Below, piece by piece: positions 32,873 through 40,254 of a DNA stretch of 42,427 bases. This stretch comes from a virus, in the IMG/VR virus record IMGVR_UViG_3300012936_000040, positions 1 to 42,427 of that record; one strand, given 5' to 3'. The notes under the pieces are model-generated. The model was not told the DNA's origin, made no database searches, and saw only the letters and a list, made by a program, of their open reading frames with translations. Position 1 is the first letter of the stretch; each line of letters opens with the position of its first letter. The translations under genes were made by a program, and so were the position numbers.

Positions 32873-33405
32873 ATTATGTAAAGAAGTATCGTCTCCCTGA
32901 AGACATACTAGATTATCACTTCACTTTAGAGTTTGAAAAGTGGGCACGGCATCAATGGTATGCTCCTGGTCAAGGACATCACCATGAGGATAATGACCCA
33001 GAAATTAATTACATCTGTGATAGTGATGCTCACAATATTTTTACACCAGTAATATATGATCTAGTAAAAGGATATAGTCGTGAGGTTTCTCCTGACGACA
33101 TGATAAAATTTGTGAGTCCTCCCCGCTTGAATAAGTATTGTGAGGGAGATTTCATGAAAGAACATGCAGATTTAATCTATTCATTGTTTAGATCTGCTTC
33201 ACCAGAACAACAGGGTGTACCTGTGTTGAGTATTATCACTGATGTTAGTGAAAAATACACTGGTGGACAGTTCATCATCTGTGGACAGGACATGGAAATG
33301 ACCCCAGGTGATGTTATAATATTTCCGTCTGCATTCATGTACAGACATGAAGTCCTTCCTGTGACTTCTGGAACACGAATCTCTATTGTTAATTGGGCAT
33401 GGTAA
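32860..33405 (+). CDS. 2OG-Fe(II) oxygenase, prolyl hydroxylase-like
   Basis: A 181-residue protein starting within the last codons of gp41. HxD is seen in MKEHADLI near residue 107. The distal His is in YRHEVLPVTSGTRISIVNWAW, with the 2-oxoglutarate-binding Arg in TRIS. Between them VSEKYTGGQFIICG matches the GGxL/F strand of P4H-like enzymes. The iron triad is complete. The substrate is not known. It is distinct from the more divergent copy at 17904. Confidence 0.8.
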   Translation: MELLDYVKKYRLPEDILDYHFTLEFEKWARHQWYAPGQGHHHEDNDPEINYICDSDAHNIFTPVIYDLVKGYSREVSPDDMIKFVSPPRLNKYCEGDFMKEHADLIYSLFRSASPEQQGVPVLSIITDVSEKYTGGQFIICGQDMEMTPGDVIIFPSAFMYRHEVLPVTSGTRISIVNWAW

Positions 33406-33407
33406 CT

Positions 33408-33827
33408 ATGACTACTTCTACACCTAAAGTTGATTACGACAAATATCTTAAGTTTGTTGATCAGGTAACTAGTTTTCCTTCAAAGGATACTGACGAGTTT
33501 GTTGCTCGCATCCGTGATCTGGAGGAGAAAGGTGTAAACATTGAGCGTCTTCTGACTGCAGCTGTTGGTATCACCGCTGAAGGTGGTGAGTTTACTGAGA
33601 TTGTAAAGAAGATTGCATTCCAAGGAAAAGAACTGTCTGATGACGTGAAGACTCACCTTGTAAAAGAAATGGGTGATGTGTTCTGGTATCTCGCTCAAGC
33701 ATGTATCGCACTGGATGTAGATTTCCAGACTGTTGTAGTGACTAACATGATGAAACTTGCAGCACGATACCCCGAAGGCACGTTCAACATCATGCAATCG
33801 GAAGTTCGGAAAGAAGGAGACATCTGA
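33408..33827 (+). CDS. mazG: MazG-like nucleotide pyrophosphohydrolase
   Basis: A 139-residue all-helical NTP-PPase. Metal ligands are visible as EFTE (Glu61, Glu64) and EMGD (Glu87, Asp90) in AAVGITAEGGEFTEI and KEMGDVFWYLA. Cyanophage MazG is a known accessory gene suggested to act on nucleotides or (p)ppGpp. Starts 33393 (TTG) and 33399 overlap the oxygenase gene; ATG 33408 is preferred. A terminator follows. Confidence 0.9.
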   Translation: MTTSTPKVDYDKYLKFVDQVTSFPSKDTDEFVARIRDLEEKGVNIERLLTAAVGITAEGGEFTEIVKKIAFQGKELSDDVKTHLVKEMGDVFWYLAQACIALDVDFQTVVVTNMMKLAARYPEGTFNIMQSEVRKEGDI

Positions 33828-33834
33828 TTTCTGC

Positions 33835-33866
33835 CCCCTCACTAAATAAGTGGGGGGTCTTTTTTT
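33835..33866 (+). terminator. Rho-independent terminator after mazG
   Basis: The 8-bp stem ccccctcac-type arm (33835-33842) pairs with gtgggggg (33850-33857, one G-U). The loop is taaataa, followed by tcttttttt to base 33866. The next ATG begins at the very next base. Confidence 0.9.
33842..33848 (+). promoter_or_regulatory. Candidate late promoter in the terminator loop
   Basis: CTAAATA lies across the stem end and loop of the mazG terminator. It is identical to the motif before gp20, gp3 and the gene at 39529. A start about 6 bases downstream would leave a very short leader before ATG 33867. Confidence 0.42.
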
Positions 33867-34712
33867 ATGGCGGCACAGAAGGGTTTTATTTACGAGGAGA
33901 ATACCGCTGATTTTCTAAAACCAGCAGGAATTGTGCCGCAGAATTTTATGCCTGCTGGAGCAGGACACGATCAACCTGATTTGATGATCCAGTTCAATGG
34001 TAAAGAAGCTGGATTGGAACTAAAGATCAACCAGGCATCGTTTGGATCTCTTGTGTTGCATTTCTATAGAGAACAACAACTAAAAGGTAACAACCCATGG
34101 TCTTGGGGATCTATCGGAGCAGATGAGAAAGAAAAATTATTCTTACAAGACCTTGGAACTAGACTAAAAGTTCTAGATGAGATTAAAAAGAACTGGACTA
34201 AGACACCACATCTAATTCAAGATAGACAGAAGTTGTGGAACACTCCAGCAATGAAAAAAATTTATACCAAGATGGGACCTAGAGGTCGGTATGGATTTGA
34301 TAAGAAAAATTTTGAAGACTTCAGAATTGATATTAGTGCTAGAGAAATTGAGAGTTATTATAACCTGAAGGATACATATTATATTCAAGTAGGAACTCAT
34401 GGTTTCTTCTTACTTGGTAGTAGAGATCCATTGAAATTGAATCAGTCAAACAGAGAACGTGGACTGAAACCAATTCCTCAGTTTTCTGCTTCATGTAATT
34501 CCACTGCTCGTATTAGATGTCAGTCTAAAGGCGTCACAAAAGCAGAGCAGAGGTTTGTACAAACTGGTGATATTTTTGGACCTAATGGTTATCAGTTTAC
34601 CTTTGAGTTACAAGTCAAGGGTTTAAAAAAATCTCCATATAATATTGCACCTCTTGCTGCAAGAAGTGTCGTGCCTAACAAAGACAAAGCAACTCTAGAA
34701 TTTCTGCAGTAA
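33867..34712 (+). CDS. PD-(D/E)XK nuclease-like protein
   Basis: A 281-residue protein. An N-terminal PD-x12-ELK arrangement (Pro37, Asp38; Glu51, Lys53) in GHDQPDLMIQFNGKEAGLELKI is the signature of the restriction-endonuclease-like nuclease fold. The first residues (GFIYEENTADFLKPAG) supply the usual preceding helix. The remainder (residues 120-281) is unassigned and may bind DNA. It opens a four-gene coupled cassette with a ligase-like and a cytidylyltransferase-like protein. Nuclease activity is inferred from the motif only. Confidence 0.68.
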   Translation: MAAQKGFIYEENTADFLKPAGIVPQNFMPAGAGHDQPDLMIQFNGKEAGLELKINQASFGSLVLHFYREQQLKGNNPWSWGSIGADEKEKLFLQDLGTRLKVLDEIKKNWTKTPHLIQDRQKLWNTPAMKKIYTKMGPRGRYGFDKKNFEDFRIDISAREIESYYNLKDTYYIQVGTHGFFLLGSRDPLKLNQSNRERGLKPIPQFSASCNSTARIRCQSKGVTKAEQRFVQTGDIFGPNGYQFTFELQVKGLKKSPYNIAPLAARSVVPNKDKATLEFLQ

Positions 34713-35905
34713 TGTCTAACATCAAGCAACTAAAACACTTAGAACACTTAGAAGATGAGATGCTGAACTACGGTGTCGCTGGATGTAAGGCAGCAGTATC
34801 ATTCTTAGAGGAACTAAAGAAGATGCTGGGTCAGCAGGACAGTGGTGGATTCATGCAGACTAAGTGGGACGGTGCTCCCTCTGTTGTTTGTGGTGTAAAT
34901 CCAGAGAACGGTATGTTCTTTGTCGGTACAAAATCTGTCTTCAATAAAACAGAACCAAAAATTTTGTATTCTGAAGCAGAAGTTGATATGTTGTACAGTG
35001 GAGACTTAGCAGAGAAACTAAAGTATTCTCTCAGGTATTTCAGTGAACTTGGTATTGAAGGTGTGGTCCAAGGTGACCTGCTATTTACAACTGATCTAAG
35101 GAGAGAAACAATTGATGGAGAAAACTTATACACATTTAGACCTAATACAATTACCTATGGTATTCCAGTTGATCATCCAATTGGAGTTAAAGCGGGCAGA
35201 GCAAAGATCGGCGTAGTATTTCATACACACTACACTGGTACTGAACTAGCATCGATGCAAGCAAGAGCTGGTGCTGATGTAAAAGAATCTGCTGATGCAT
35301 TAGTAGTAAAAAATGATACACCTATGCATAAAGTTGGTATGACTCGTGTTGAGATGACCAAGTTTAATAATTCAATTAAAAAAATTGAACGTATGTGTAT
35401 AACCTGTGGTGATTTCTTGAATGAATTGGTCGATGCTCAGGGTAAAACTGGTGACGCAAAGTTTCACATCTCTTCTTTCTTAAAACCATTCTTTAATGAT
35501 GAGATCAAGAACGCTAGAGCGATAGGAAACATATCACAAACTCTAGAAAATCTTGCTAATTTTTACCATGCAAAAACATCAAAGGAGTTAGCAAAGATTA
35601 AGACAGAGAAAAACCTTGTCGCTAAAAGAAATCTTGTGTACAAGAGTGAAAACTATCTCATGGAAAATGAGGCTAAGTTCAAAGCAATGCTTGCACTCTA
35701 TAAAGAACTGCAAGCAGTGAAGCAATTGGTTATAGATAAACTCGATCACCTAGAAGAGTTTAGAACATTTGTTCAAACTGAGAATGGGTATAAGGTTACT
35801 ACTCCTGAAGGATATGTTCTTCATAAAGATGGAAGTATGATTAAGTTCGTCAACCGTCTGGAGTTTGCATTCAATAACTTCACTTTACAGAAGCAATGGC
35901 GTTAG
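34712..35905 (+). CDS. Ligase-like covalent nucleotidyltransferase
   Basis: A 397-residue protein with the motif KWDG at 51-54, the KxDG nucleotidylated lysine motif of DNA/RNA ligases and capping enzymes. FVGTKS (70-75) fits motif Ia. EGVVQGDLLF (116-125) fits motif III. DALVVKN (195-201) fits motif IV. The C-terminal half (residues 215-397) is helical and has no OB-fold signature that I can see, so strand sealing is not assured. The start shares one base with the nuclease-like gene and the end overlaps the next gene by 10 bases. Confidence 0.68.
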   Translation: MSNIKQLKHLEHLEDEMLNYGVAGCKAAVSFLEELKKMLGQQDSGGFMQTKWDGAPSVVCGVNPENGMFFVGTKSVFNKTEPKILYSEAEVDMLYSGDLAEKLKYSLRYFSELGIEGVVQGDLLFTTDLRRETIDGENLYTFRPNTITYGIPVDHPIGVKAGRAKIGVVFHTHYTGTELASMQARAGADVKESADALVVKNDTPMHKVGMTRVEMTKFNNSIKKIERMCITCGDFLNELVDAQGKTGDAKFHISSFLKPFFNDEIKNARAIGNISQTLENLANFYHAKTSKELAKIKTEKNLVAKRNLVYKSENYLMENEAKFKAMLALYKELQAVKQLVIDKLDHLEEFRTFVQTENGYKVTTPEGYVLHKDGSMIKFVNRLEFAFNNFTLQKQWR

Positions 35906-36459
35906 ACGGAAAGGTTTGCTATTTTACATTTGGTAGGTTTCAACCACCTACCACTGGTCATGCTGAGAATTTTGATGGTGTTAAACGTGCTGCAGGATCA
36001 AATGACTATTTGATTTATATTTCTCAGAGTGAAGACAAGAAAGGTAGCAACCCTCTTCCTCCCGCGTTGAAACTTTCCTACATGAACAAGATGTTTCCTC
36101 AACATCGTGGTAAAATAATCTCTGGTCCTAGAGATCCAGTAGCGATCTTGAAAGATTTGATGATGAGAGGATATGATGAAGTCCATTTTCTTGTGGGATC
36201 TGATAGAGTCAATGCTATGAAGTTCCTACATAGATACAATGGTACTGAATATTCTTTTCGTCAAATTTATATTGAATCTTCTGGTAGTAGAGACGCAGAC
36301 GGGGATACATTTGCTATTTCAGGCACCAAAATGAGACGCGCTGCACATGCTGGTGATTTTAAGGCATTTCGCCAAGGAATTCCTAAAGCACTATCAGACA
36401 AAGATACTAAAGAACTGATGAAAGAGATTGCTGATAGACTACCCGCTAATTTTAAATGA
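35896..36459 (+). CDS. Cytidylyltransferase / NMNAT-like nucleotidyltransferase
   Basis: A 187-residue HIGH-superfamily nucleotidyltransferase. FGRFQPPTTGH (12-22) is the (H/T)xGH active site. HFLVGSDR (96-103) and ISGTKMR (140-146) are the conserved following motifs. Relatives add a nucleotide to a phosphorylated small molecule (NMNAT, FAD synthetase, CTP transferases). Substrate choice cannot be read. It is sandwiched between the ligase-like and KOW-like genes with overlaps, indicating coupled expression. Confidence 0.8.
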   Translation: MALDGKVCYFTFGRFQPPTTGHAENFDGVKRAAGSNDYLIYISQSEDKKGSNPLPPALKLSYMNKMFPQHRGKIISGPRDPVAILKDLMMRGYDEVHFLVGSDRVNAMKFLHRYNGTEYSFRQIYIESSGSRDADGDTFAISGTKMRRAAHAGDFKAFRQGIPKALSDKDTKELMKEIADRLPANFK

Positions 36460-36737
36460 GAACTTTTAAAGATATAAAAGAACAAGCTGTAAGACAAAAC
36501 TTTCGTAAGGGTAACATCTATACGGAAGGGCAGGTTGTGATGAATGTGAACACTGGAGAGAAGGGTAAGATCATCCGTACTGGTCCCAACTACGTGATTT
36601 GTGTAACAGAAAGCAATGAGATGTTCCGCGCATGGGTTCGCGACATCAGGGAAGTAAACGAAGTTATAAATAAACCCAGGAGAACACTATTTTTTACTCA
36701 TGGACAAGCAAACACCATCAACATCAGTGCGTCATAA
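36456..36737 (+). CDS. KOW/SH3-like small protein (93 aa)
   Basis: A 93-residue protein beginning in an ATGA junction. The core EGQVVMNVNTGEKGKIIRTGPNYVICV followed by EMFRAWVRDIREV has the pattern of a small SH3/KOW barrel. It is a family often seen in cyanophages near virion-type genes. Residues after about 68 lie over the late promoter at 36665 and overlap the next gene, so the tail may be incidental. Function unknown. Confidence 0.72.
   Translation: MRTFKDIKEQAVRQNFRKGNIYTEGQVVMNVNTGEKGKIIRTGPNYVICVTESNEMFRAWVRDIREVNEVINKPRRTLFFTHGQANTINISAS
36665..36672 (+). promoter_or_regulatory. Late promoter, exact TATAAATA
   Basis: This is an exact T4 late promoter octamer 28 bases before ATG 36700. 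It lies inside the 3' end of the KOW-like gene. It starts the late-type island that runs to about 40671. Confidence 0.7.
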
Positions 36738-37842
36738 CGATGCTCTCTCAGAGGCTCTAATTAGTTCTTATACGAGATGGATGGATGGTGATACATTCCA
36801 ACATTCCACCGTAGAAGAAGAAGGAATCCCTGCTCTAAAGAAGAGAGAAGACCTAGACAACGGAACCAAGAAAGATCCAAAAGCAAACGCGGGTGCTCCT
36901 GATCCTGCTACGGAGTTGGTTGGTTCTATGACTATGGGTCAGGGTTCTGCTTCTCGTGGAGTGAAGCAATCCCATGGTGCTGAGATCCGAGATACTACAA
37001 AACTAGTAGCAAGGGAGGAAGCAGAAAATGTCGAAGAAGGAAAGAAAGGACTCTATGCCAACATCCACGCAAAGCGGAAGCGTGGAGAAGCACCTGCGAA
37101 GCCAGGATCCAAAGACTATCCAGCAAAGGATGCGTTTAAAAAGGCTGCAAGAACTGCTAAGGAAGAAGTATCGTTTGAACTCGATGGAGAAACTTATGTC
37201 TTTGAGAGAGAAGTCCTAGGTGAAGGAATGAAGCAGGCACGTAAGAATGTCGGTGCTTCTACTTGCTGGAAAGGATACAAAGCAAAGGGTACTAAGACTA
37301 AGGATGGTAAAGAAGTTCCTAACTGTGTAAAAGAACATAAATCGAAGAAAGTTGAGTGTCCTGAGTGTCATGGTAGGAAAGGCGGTTGCAATCACTGCGA
37401 CGGCAAAGGTTACCATATGGAAAGTATTGAAAACTTCTCAGAATATTTTGAGAAAGATCCTAAGTCTGGTAAGATGGTGAAGAAGCATAACTGTGCTAAG
37501 AAAGTTAAGTATAAGAAAGAAGAGTTTGATGTTGTCTCTGGTGAGCACACCATGCTAGAGGATGGAACTGTAACTCATTACGATATCATCAGAGAGAATC
37601 AGATTCATCACAACGTTCCTGTTGAGGAACTTGAGATTATGATCAGCGAAGTTCATGAACACGTTGTAAATGATGATAAGAACAAAGAAGTTCTTGGTGA
37701 GAAGAAACTTGATCCAGTAGGTAAAGAAGACAAGGACATCGATAACGACGGTGACCATGATAAGTCTGATAAGTATCTACTCTCTCGCCGTAAGAAAGTC
37801 GGTAAGATCATCGCTGCTAAGAACAGATCCGCAAAAAAGTAA
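36700..37842 (+). CDS. Modular late protein, zero-frame product (380 aa)
   Basis: A 380-residue basic, modular protein, probably virion-associated given its late promoter. Modules: GLYANIHAKRKRGEAPAKPG near 114; GMKQARKNVGASTCWKGYKA near 176; a DnaJ-type zinc-finger segment CPECHGRKGGCNHCDGKG near 220; and DKDIDNDGDHDKSD near 350, which looks like an EF-hand/dockerin-type calcium loop. Similar modules recur in cyanophage late proteins as I know them. The zero frame stops at 37842 directly after a slippery A-AAA-AAG, and the -1 frame continues for 89 codons. Confidence 0.75.
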   Translation: MDKQTPSTSVRHNDALSEALISSYTRWMDGDTFQHSTVEEEGIPALKKREDLDNGTKKDPKANAGAPDPATELVGSMTMGQGSASRGVKQSHGAEIRDTTKLVAREEAENVEEGKKGLYANIHAKRKRGEAPAKPGSKDYPAKDAFKKAARTAKEEVSFELDGETYVFEREVLGEGMKQARKNVGASTCWKGYKAKGTKTKDGKEVPNCVKEHKSKKVECPECHGRKGGCNHCDGKGYHMESIENFSEYFEKDPKSGKMVKKHNCAKKVKYKKEEFDVVSGEHTMLEDGTVTHYDIIRENQIHHNVPVEELEIMISEVHEHVVNDDKNKEVLGEKKLDPVGKEDKDIDNDGDHDKSDKYLLSRRKKVGKIIAAKNRSAKK

Positions 37843-37871
37843 CTGAGGCTTGCGATTGCGACGACAAGCCT
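37833..37871 (+). promoter_or_regulatory. Candidate programmed -1 ribosomal frameshift signal
   Basis: The heptamer A-AAA-AAG (37833-37839) is in the correct phase (gcA AAA AAG) at the last two sense codons before the zero-frame stop. After a 6-base spacer comes a perfect 7-bp stem, aggcttg (37846-37852) with caagcct (37865-37871), around a 12-base loop. This is the standard bacterial -1 frameshift architecture, as in dnaX and phage tail assembly genes. Confidence 0.6.
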
Positions 37872-38108
37872 AAGACTAAAAAATCGAAGTCTGTTGAGGT
37901 GATGCCTGTTATTGACGACGGCAAAGACCAGAAGAATCCTAAAAAGAAAAAGGATATCTACGTCAAGGAAGAGGCACCGAAGGGAAAAAAGTATGAGCGT
38001 ATGATCAAACATATTAAAAGATCATACGCTAAAGACGGTAAATTAACGAAGGATGAGAAGTCCATCGCATATGCTACCGCGTGGAAACATAAGAACAAGA
38101 ATAAATAA
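37839..38108 (+). CDS. -1 frame extension of the late protein (89 aa)
   Basis: Open frame that a -1 slip would append to the 380-residue protein, giving about 469 residues. It begins VTEACDCDDKPKTKKSKS and ends with APKGKKYERMIKHIKRSYAKDG and LTKDEKSIAYATAWKHKN. That ending is a module I associate with the C-termini of other cyanophage late proteins. Independent initiation looks weak: the first ATG is 37902, with gagg only 2 bases away. A missing A in the A6 tract (sequence error or mutation) would give the same picture. Confidence 0.6.
   Translation, partial: VTEACDCDDKPKTKKSKSVEVMPVIDDGKDQKNPKKKKDIYVKEEAPKGKKYERMIKHIKRSYAKDGKLTKDEKSIAYATAWKHKNKNK
38100..38107 (+). promoter_or_regulatory. 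Candidate late promoter before the small membrane protein
   Basis: AATAAATA overlaps the end of the frameshift extension and lies 25 bases before ATG 38133. It is the same octamer as before gp18 and gp22. Confidence 0.4.
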
Positions 38109-38132
38109 AATTGCAACTTGCAATTTAAGATC

Positions 38133-38333
38133 ATGCTCGCATTTCTACTTCCCTTAGCATCTAAAATTATCACAGATGCTGTATCGAAAATCCCTGAGAA
38201 CGAAGAACTCGGTGAGAAACTAATCGAAATCTGTCTACTCATCTTGGGTAAAGCGGTGAAGCTTACCAAGACTGATATGGACGATCAATTGCTAGAAGCG
38301 GTTTCAAAAGCAATCGCTGCTAGAGAAGAGTGA
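38133..38333 (+). CDS. Small membrane-associated protein, holin-like candidate (66 aa)
   Basis: A 66-residue protein from ATG 38133; a longer version would need TTG 38118. It has a short N-terminal hydrophobic run (MLAFLLPLASKIITDAV), a second one (LIEICLLILGKAVKL) and an amphipathic C-terminus with DMDDQLLEAVSKAI. The size and pattern recall small holin-type proteins, but no diagnostic feature proves it. It is followed directly by a terminator. Confidence 0.62.
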   Translation: MLAFLLPLASKIITDAVSKIPENEELGEKLIEICLLILGKAVKLTKTDMDDQLLEAVSKAIAAREE

Positions 38334-38340
38334 TATAATG

Positions 38341-38365
38341 GTGGAGGGGAGACCCTCCACTTTTT
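38341..38365 (+). terminator. Rho-independent terminator
   Basis: A perfect 8-bp stem gtggaggg/ccctccac (38341-38348 and 38353-38360) with tetraloop gaga is followed by five T. Confidence 0.92.
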
Positions 38366-38372
38366 ATAAATA
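38365..38372 (+). promoter_or_regulatory. Late promoter, exact TATAAATA
   Basis: This exact T4 late octamer shares its first T with the preceding terminator's T-tract and lies 32 bases before ATG 38405. It is a strong candidate promoter for the Ig-like protein gene. Confidence 0.72.
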
Positions 38373-38404
38373 AAATCTAGGAAATCATATACGAGAGTAA
38401 AACA

Positions 38405-39196
38405 ATGCCCATCCTCGGACTTATTGACGCTGCAACGTTTAGTAATGCAGTCGGCGTCACTACGGGTTCAGCAACCGTAACCAAAAATGCTGCAGATGCA
38501 ATTGACGCAGGCGACATTATTGAACTCAGTGGAGTTCGATACTATGTTAAGAGTGTTGATAGTACGACTCAGATTACTTTGGGTTCAAACTATGCAGCAG
38601 CTACGAATACAGCTCTAGCAGGTGCTGTTCGTCGCACTGCTCCTAAGGCACTCGCTGATTATGTTGTCGGTGGTGGTGATTCTGCTTCCGCTGATGTACA
38701 AATCCTTGGCGTAAGTCTTGCAGAAGCACAACTCTCGGAAAACAAGGCTCGTGGTATTTCATCCCCAGGATGGTGGGCATATAGAACCTACACTGACGCA
38801 GCAGGTACTACTCGCCACAAGGCAGAATGTATTGCTTCTTTCAAAGATGGTTCCGCAGTATCTGGTGATGCTACCGATGACGCAGTAGTCGGTGACGTTA
38901 CTTCGCTCATCACGATTTCCACTCAACCTACCGATCAAGACACTTCTGGTGGAGCAGCAACCTTTACGGTCGCAGCATCTTCCACAGGATCTGGTGCATC
39001 TCTCACCTATCAATGGCAAAAACTTGACGTTGCTGGAGATCAATGGGCAAATGTTTCTGGAGCAACTTCTGCTTCTCTTGCACTCACAGGTCAGCAAGCT
39101 GCTGATGATGGAGACAAGTATAGAGTCAAGATCAACAACAGCATTGGTGGTGTTGAAGTAATCTCTGCTGTAGCAACACTAACGTTTGTTAACTGA
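38405..39196 (+). CDS. Virion decoration-like protein with Ig-like domain
   Basis: A 263-residue protein. The first 110 residues are beta-rich and unassigned. The middle (SSPGWWAYRTYTDAAGTTRHKAECIASF) is a compact beta segment. The C-terminal 95 residues form an Ig-like domain: ITISTQPTDQDTSGGAATFTVAASS, LTYQWQKLD, SLALTGQQAADDGDKYRVKI, ending EVISAVATLTFVN. Such domains decorate phage capsids and tails (T4 Hoc is one example). The strong late promoter supports a virion role. An alternative is a fibre-associated protein. Confidence 0.75.
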   Translation: MPILGLIDAATFSNAVGVTTGSATVTKNAADAIDAGDIIELSGVRYYVKSVDSTTQITLGSNYAAATNTALAGAVRRTAPKALADYVVGGGDSASADVQILGVSLAEAQLSENKARGISSPGWWAYRTYTDAAGTTRHKAECIASFKDGSAVSGDATDDAVVGDVTSLITISTQPTDQDTSGGAATFTVAASSTGSGASLTYQWQKLDVAGDQWANVSGATSASLALTGQQAADDGDKYRVKINNSIGGVEVISAVATLTFVN

Positions 39197-39199
39197 TGA

Positions 39200-39556
39200 A
39201 TGAAATTTGACGAACTAAATCATGAAAACTGGATGATCTTTGCGATCAAGCATTACGATAATCCACTCTCTGTTACTTATGAGGACTTTGAAGAAGATCT
39301 CAAGCGTTTCAAATATATCAAACGATTACTCAGGAGATATGAAACATCAGGTGACTTCAAAGTCCATCTTATATTAAACCATATCATTATCCTTTATAAT
39401 GCATTTGGTGACGCGGCGACACCGCTTTTATTTTTTAAGATTGATGCAAACCACTGGTCTATCCTTAGAGCATTCATGCAGTTTTTGGATAGATTACCCC
39501 CCTCACTAAATACTGATATAGACGAAGAATGTCTGAGGCAACTGAACCTAATCTGA
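39200..39556 (+). CDS. Conserved hypothetical protein (118 aa)
   Basis: A 118-residue, largely helical protein: NWMIFAIKHYDNPLSVTYEDFEEDLKRFKYIKRLLRRYE, then LILNHIIILYNAFGDAATPLLFFKI, then a short acidic tail. The hydrophobic middle looks like a buried helix rather than a clear membrane span. It begins 3 bases after the Ig-like protein stop and overlaps the next gene by 28 bases. I recognise the family as a common cyanophage hypothetical; its function is unknown. Confidence 0.78.
   Translation: MKFDELNHENWMIFAIKHYDNPLSVTYEDFEEDLKRFKYIKRLLRRYETSGDFKVHLILNHIIILYNAFGDAATPLLFFKIDANHWSILRAFMQFLDRLPPSLNTDIDEECLRQLNLI
39506..39512 (+). promoter_or_regulatory. Candidate late promoter
   Basis: CTAAATA lies inside the 3' end of the preceding gene, 23 bases before ATG 39529. 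The surrounding ccctcactaaata resembles the site at 33836-33848. Confidence 0.45.
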
Positions 39557-40254
39557 ATGAAATGATCGCTGGAGACGGCGCTCACCTTGCGATGCCCCCA
39601 GCATTCGTATTTGTTAACCCTAAATCTGCTCGCAAATATAAGAAAGCGAATCAGGATAAAGTTGACGGACGTACAAAAGGCGCACGTCAAATGCTCTCAC
39701 GTATCACCAACCGTAAGAAAATGAAGGAAGAATTAGAAGCACAAACTATTTCTGAAGCAGTGCCCTCGGAAACTGAGAGAGCACAGAAGCAGATTGGTCA
39801 GATGAAGAAACTGAAGCGTCAGAAGGCACTTCAGGATAAGAAAGCTCAGGCAAAGAAAGGAATGCAAGATAAGACATCTGAAATGGATGTTCTTATGAAG
39901 GCACGTCTATCTGACTTTAAGAAGAAAGCTTCTAGTCAGACAAAGAAACTACAAAAAAACTCTGTTGAATTTGAAGGCAATAGTATTATGGAAAACACAA
40001 ACACTATGGACGCAATGGATGTTGCACTACAGGTTGCGACTTCTGAAATGACTGGTACAGTTGGAGAGACTGACTTTGCTAAGATCACTTTTGGTGATGG
40101 ATCTCAGCAAAATCTAGACAACTACTCCGCTAAGAAGATTGCTGCATGTTATGCACAACTCGATGATAGTATGCAACAGCAGTATCGTTACATGCTGAAC
40201 AAAGACGCTACCACTTATCAGGCAGCACTGGACTTTGCTATGAGGAACGTCTAA
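39529..40254 (+). CDS. Late hypothetical protein (241 aa)
   Basis: A 241-residue protein in two parts. Residues 25-150 are very basic and helical (ARKYKKANQDKV, RITNRKKMKEELEAQ, QIGQMKKLKRQKALQDKKAQAKKG), suiting DNA or scaffold contact. The C-terminal 90 residues form a more ordered domain: DAMDVALQVATSEMTGTVGE, KITFGDGSQQNLDNYSAKKIAACYAQLDD, YRYMLNKDATTYQAALDFAM. A late-type promoter precedes it, so it may be a virion or assembly protein. No known domain. Confidence 0.72.
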   Translation: MSEATEPNLNEMIAGDGAHLAMPPAFVFVNPKSARKYKKANQDKVDGRTKGARQMLSRITNRKKMKEELEAQTISEAVPSETERAQKQIGQMKKLKRQKALQDKKAQAKKGMQDKTSEMDVLMKARLSDFKKKASSQTKKLQKNSVEFEGNSIMENTNTMDAMDVALQVATSEMTGTVGETDFAKITFGDGSQQNLDNYSAKKIAACYAQLDDSMQQQYRYMLNKDATTYQAALDFAMRNV

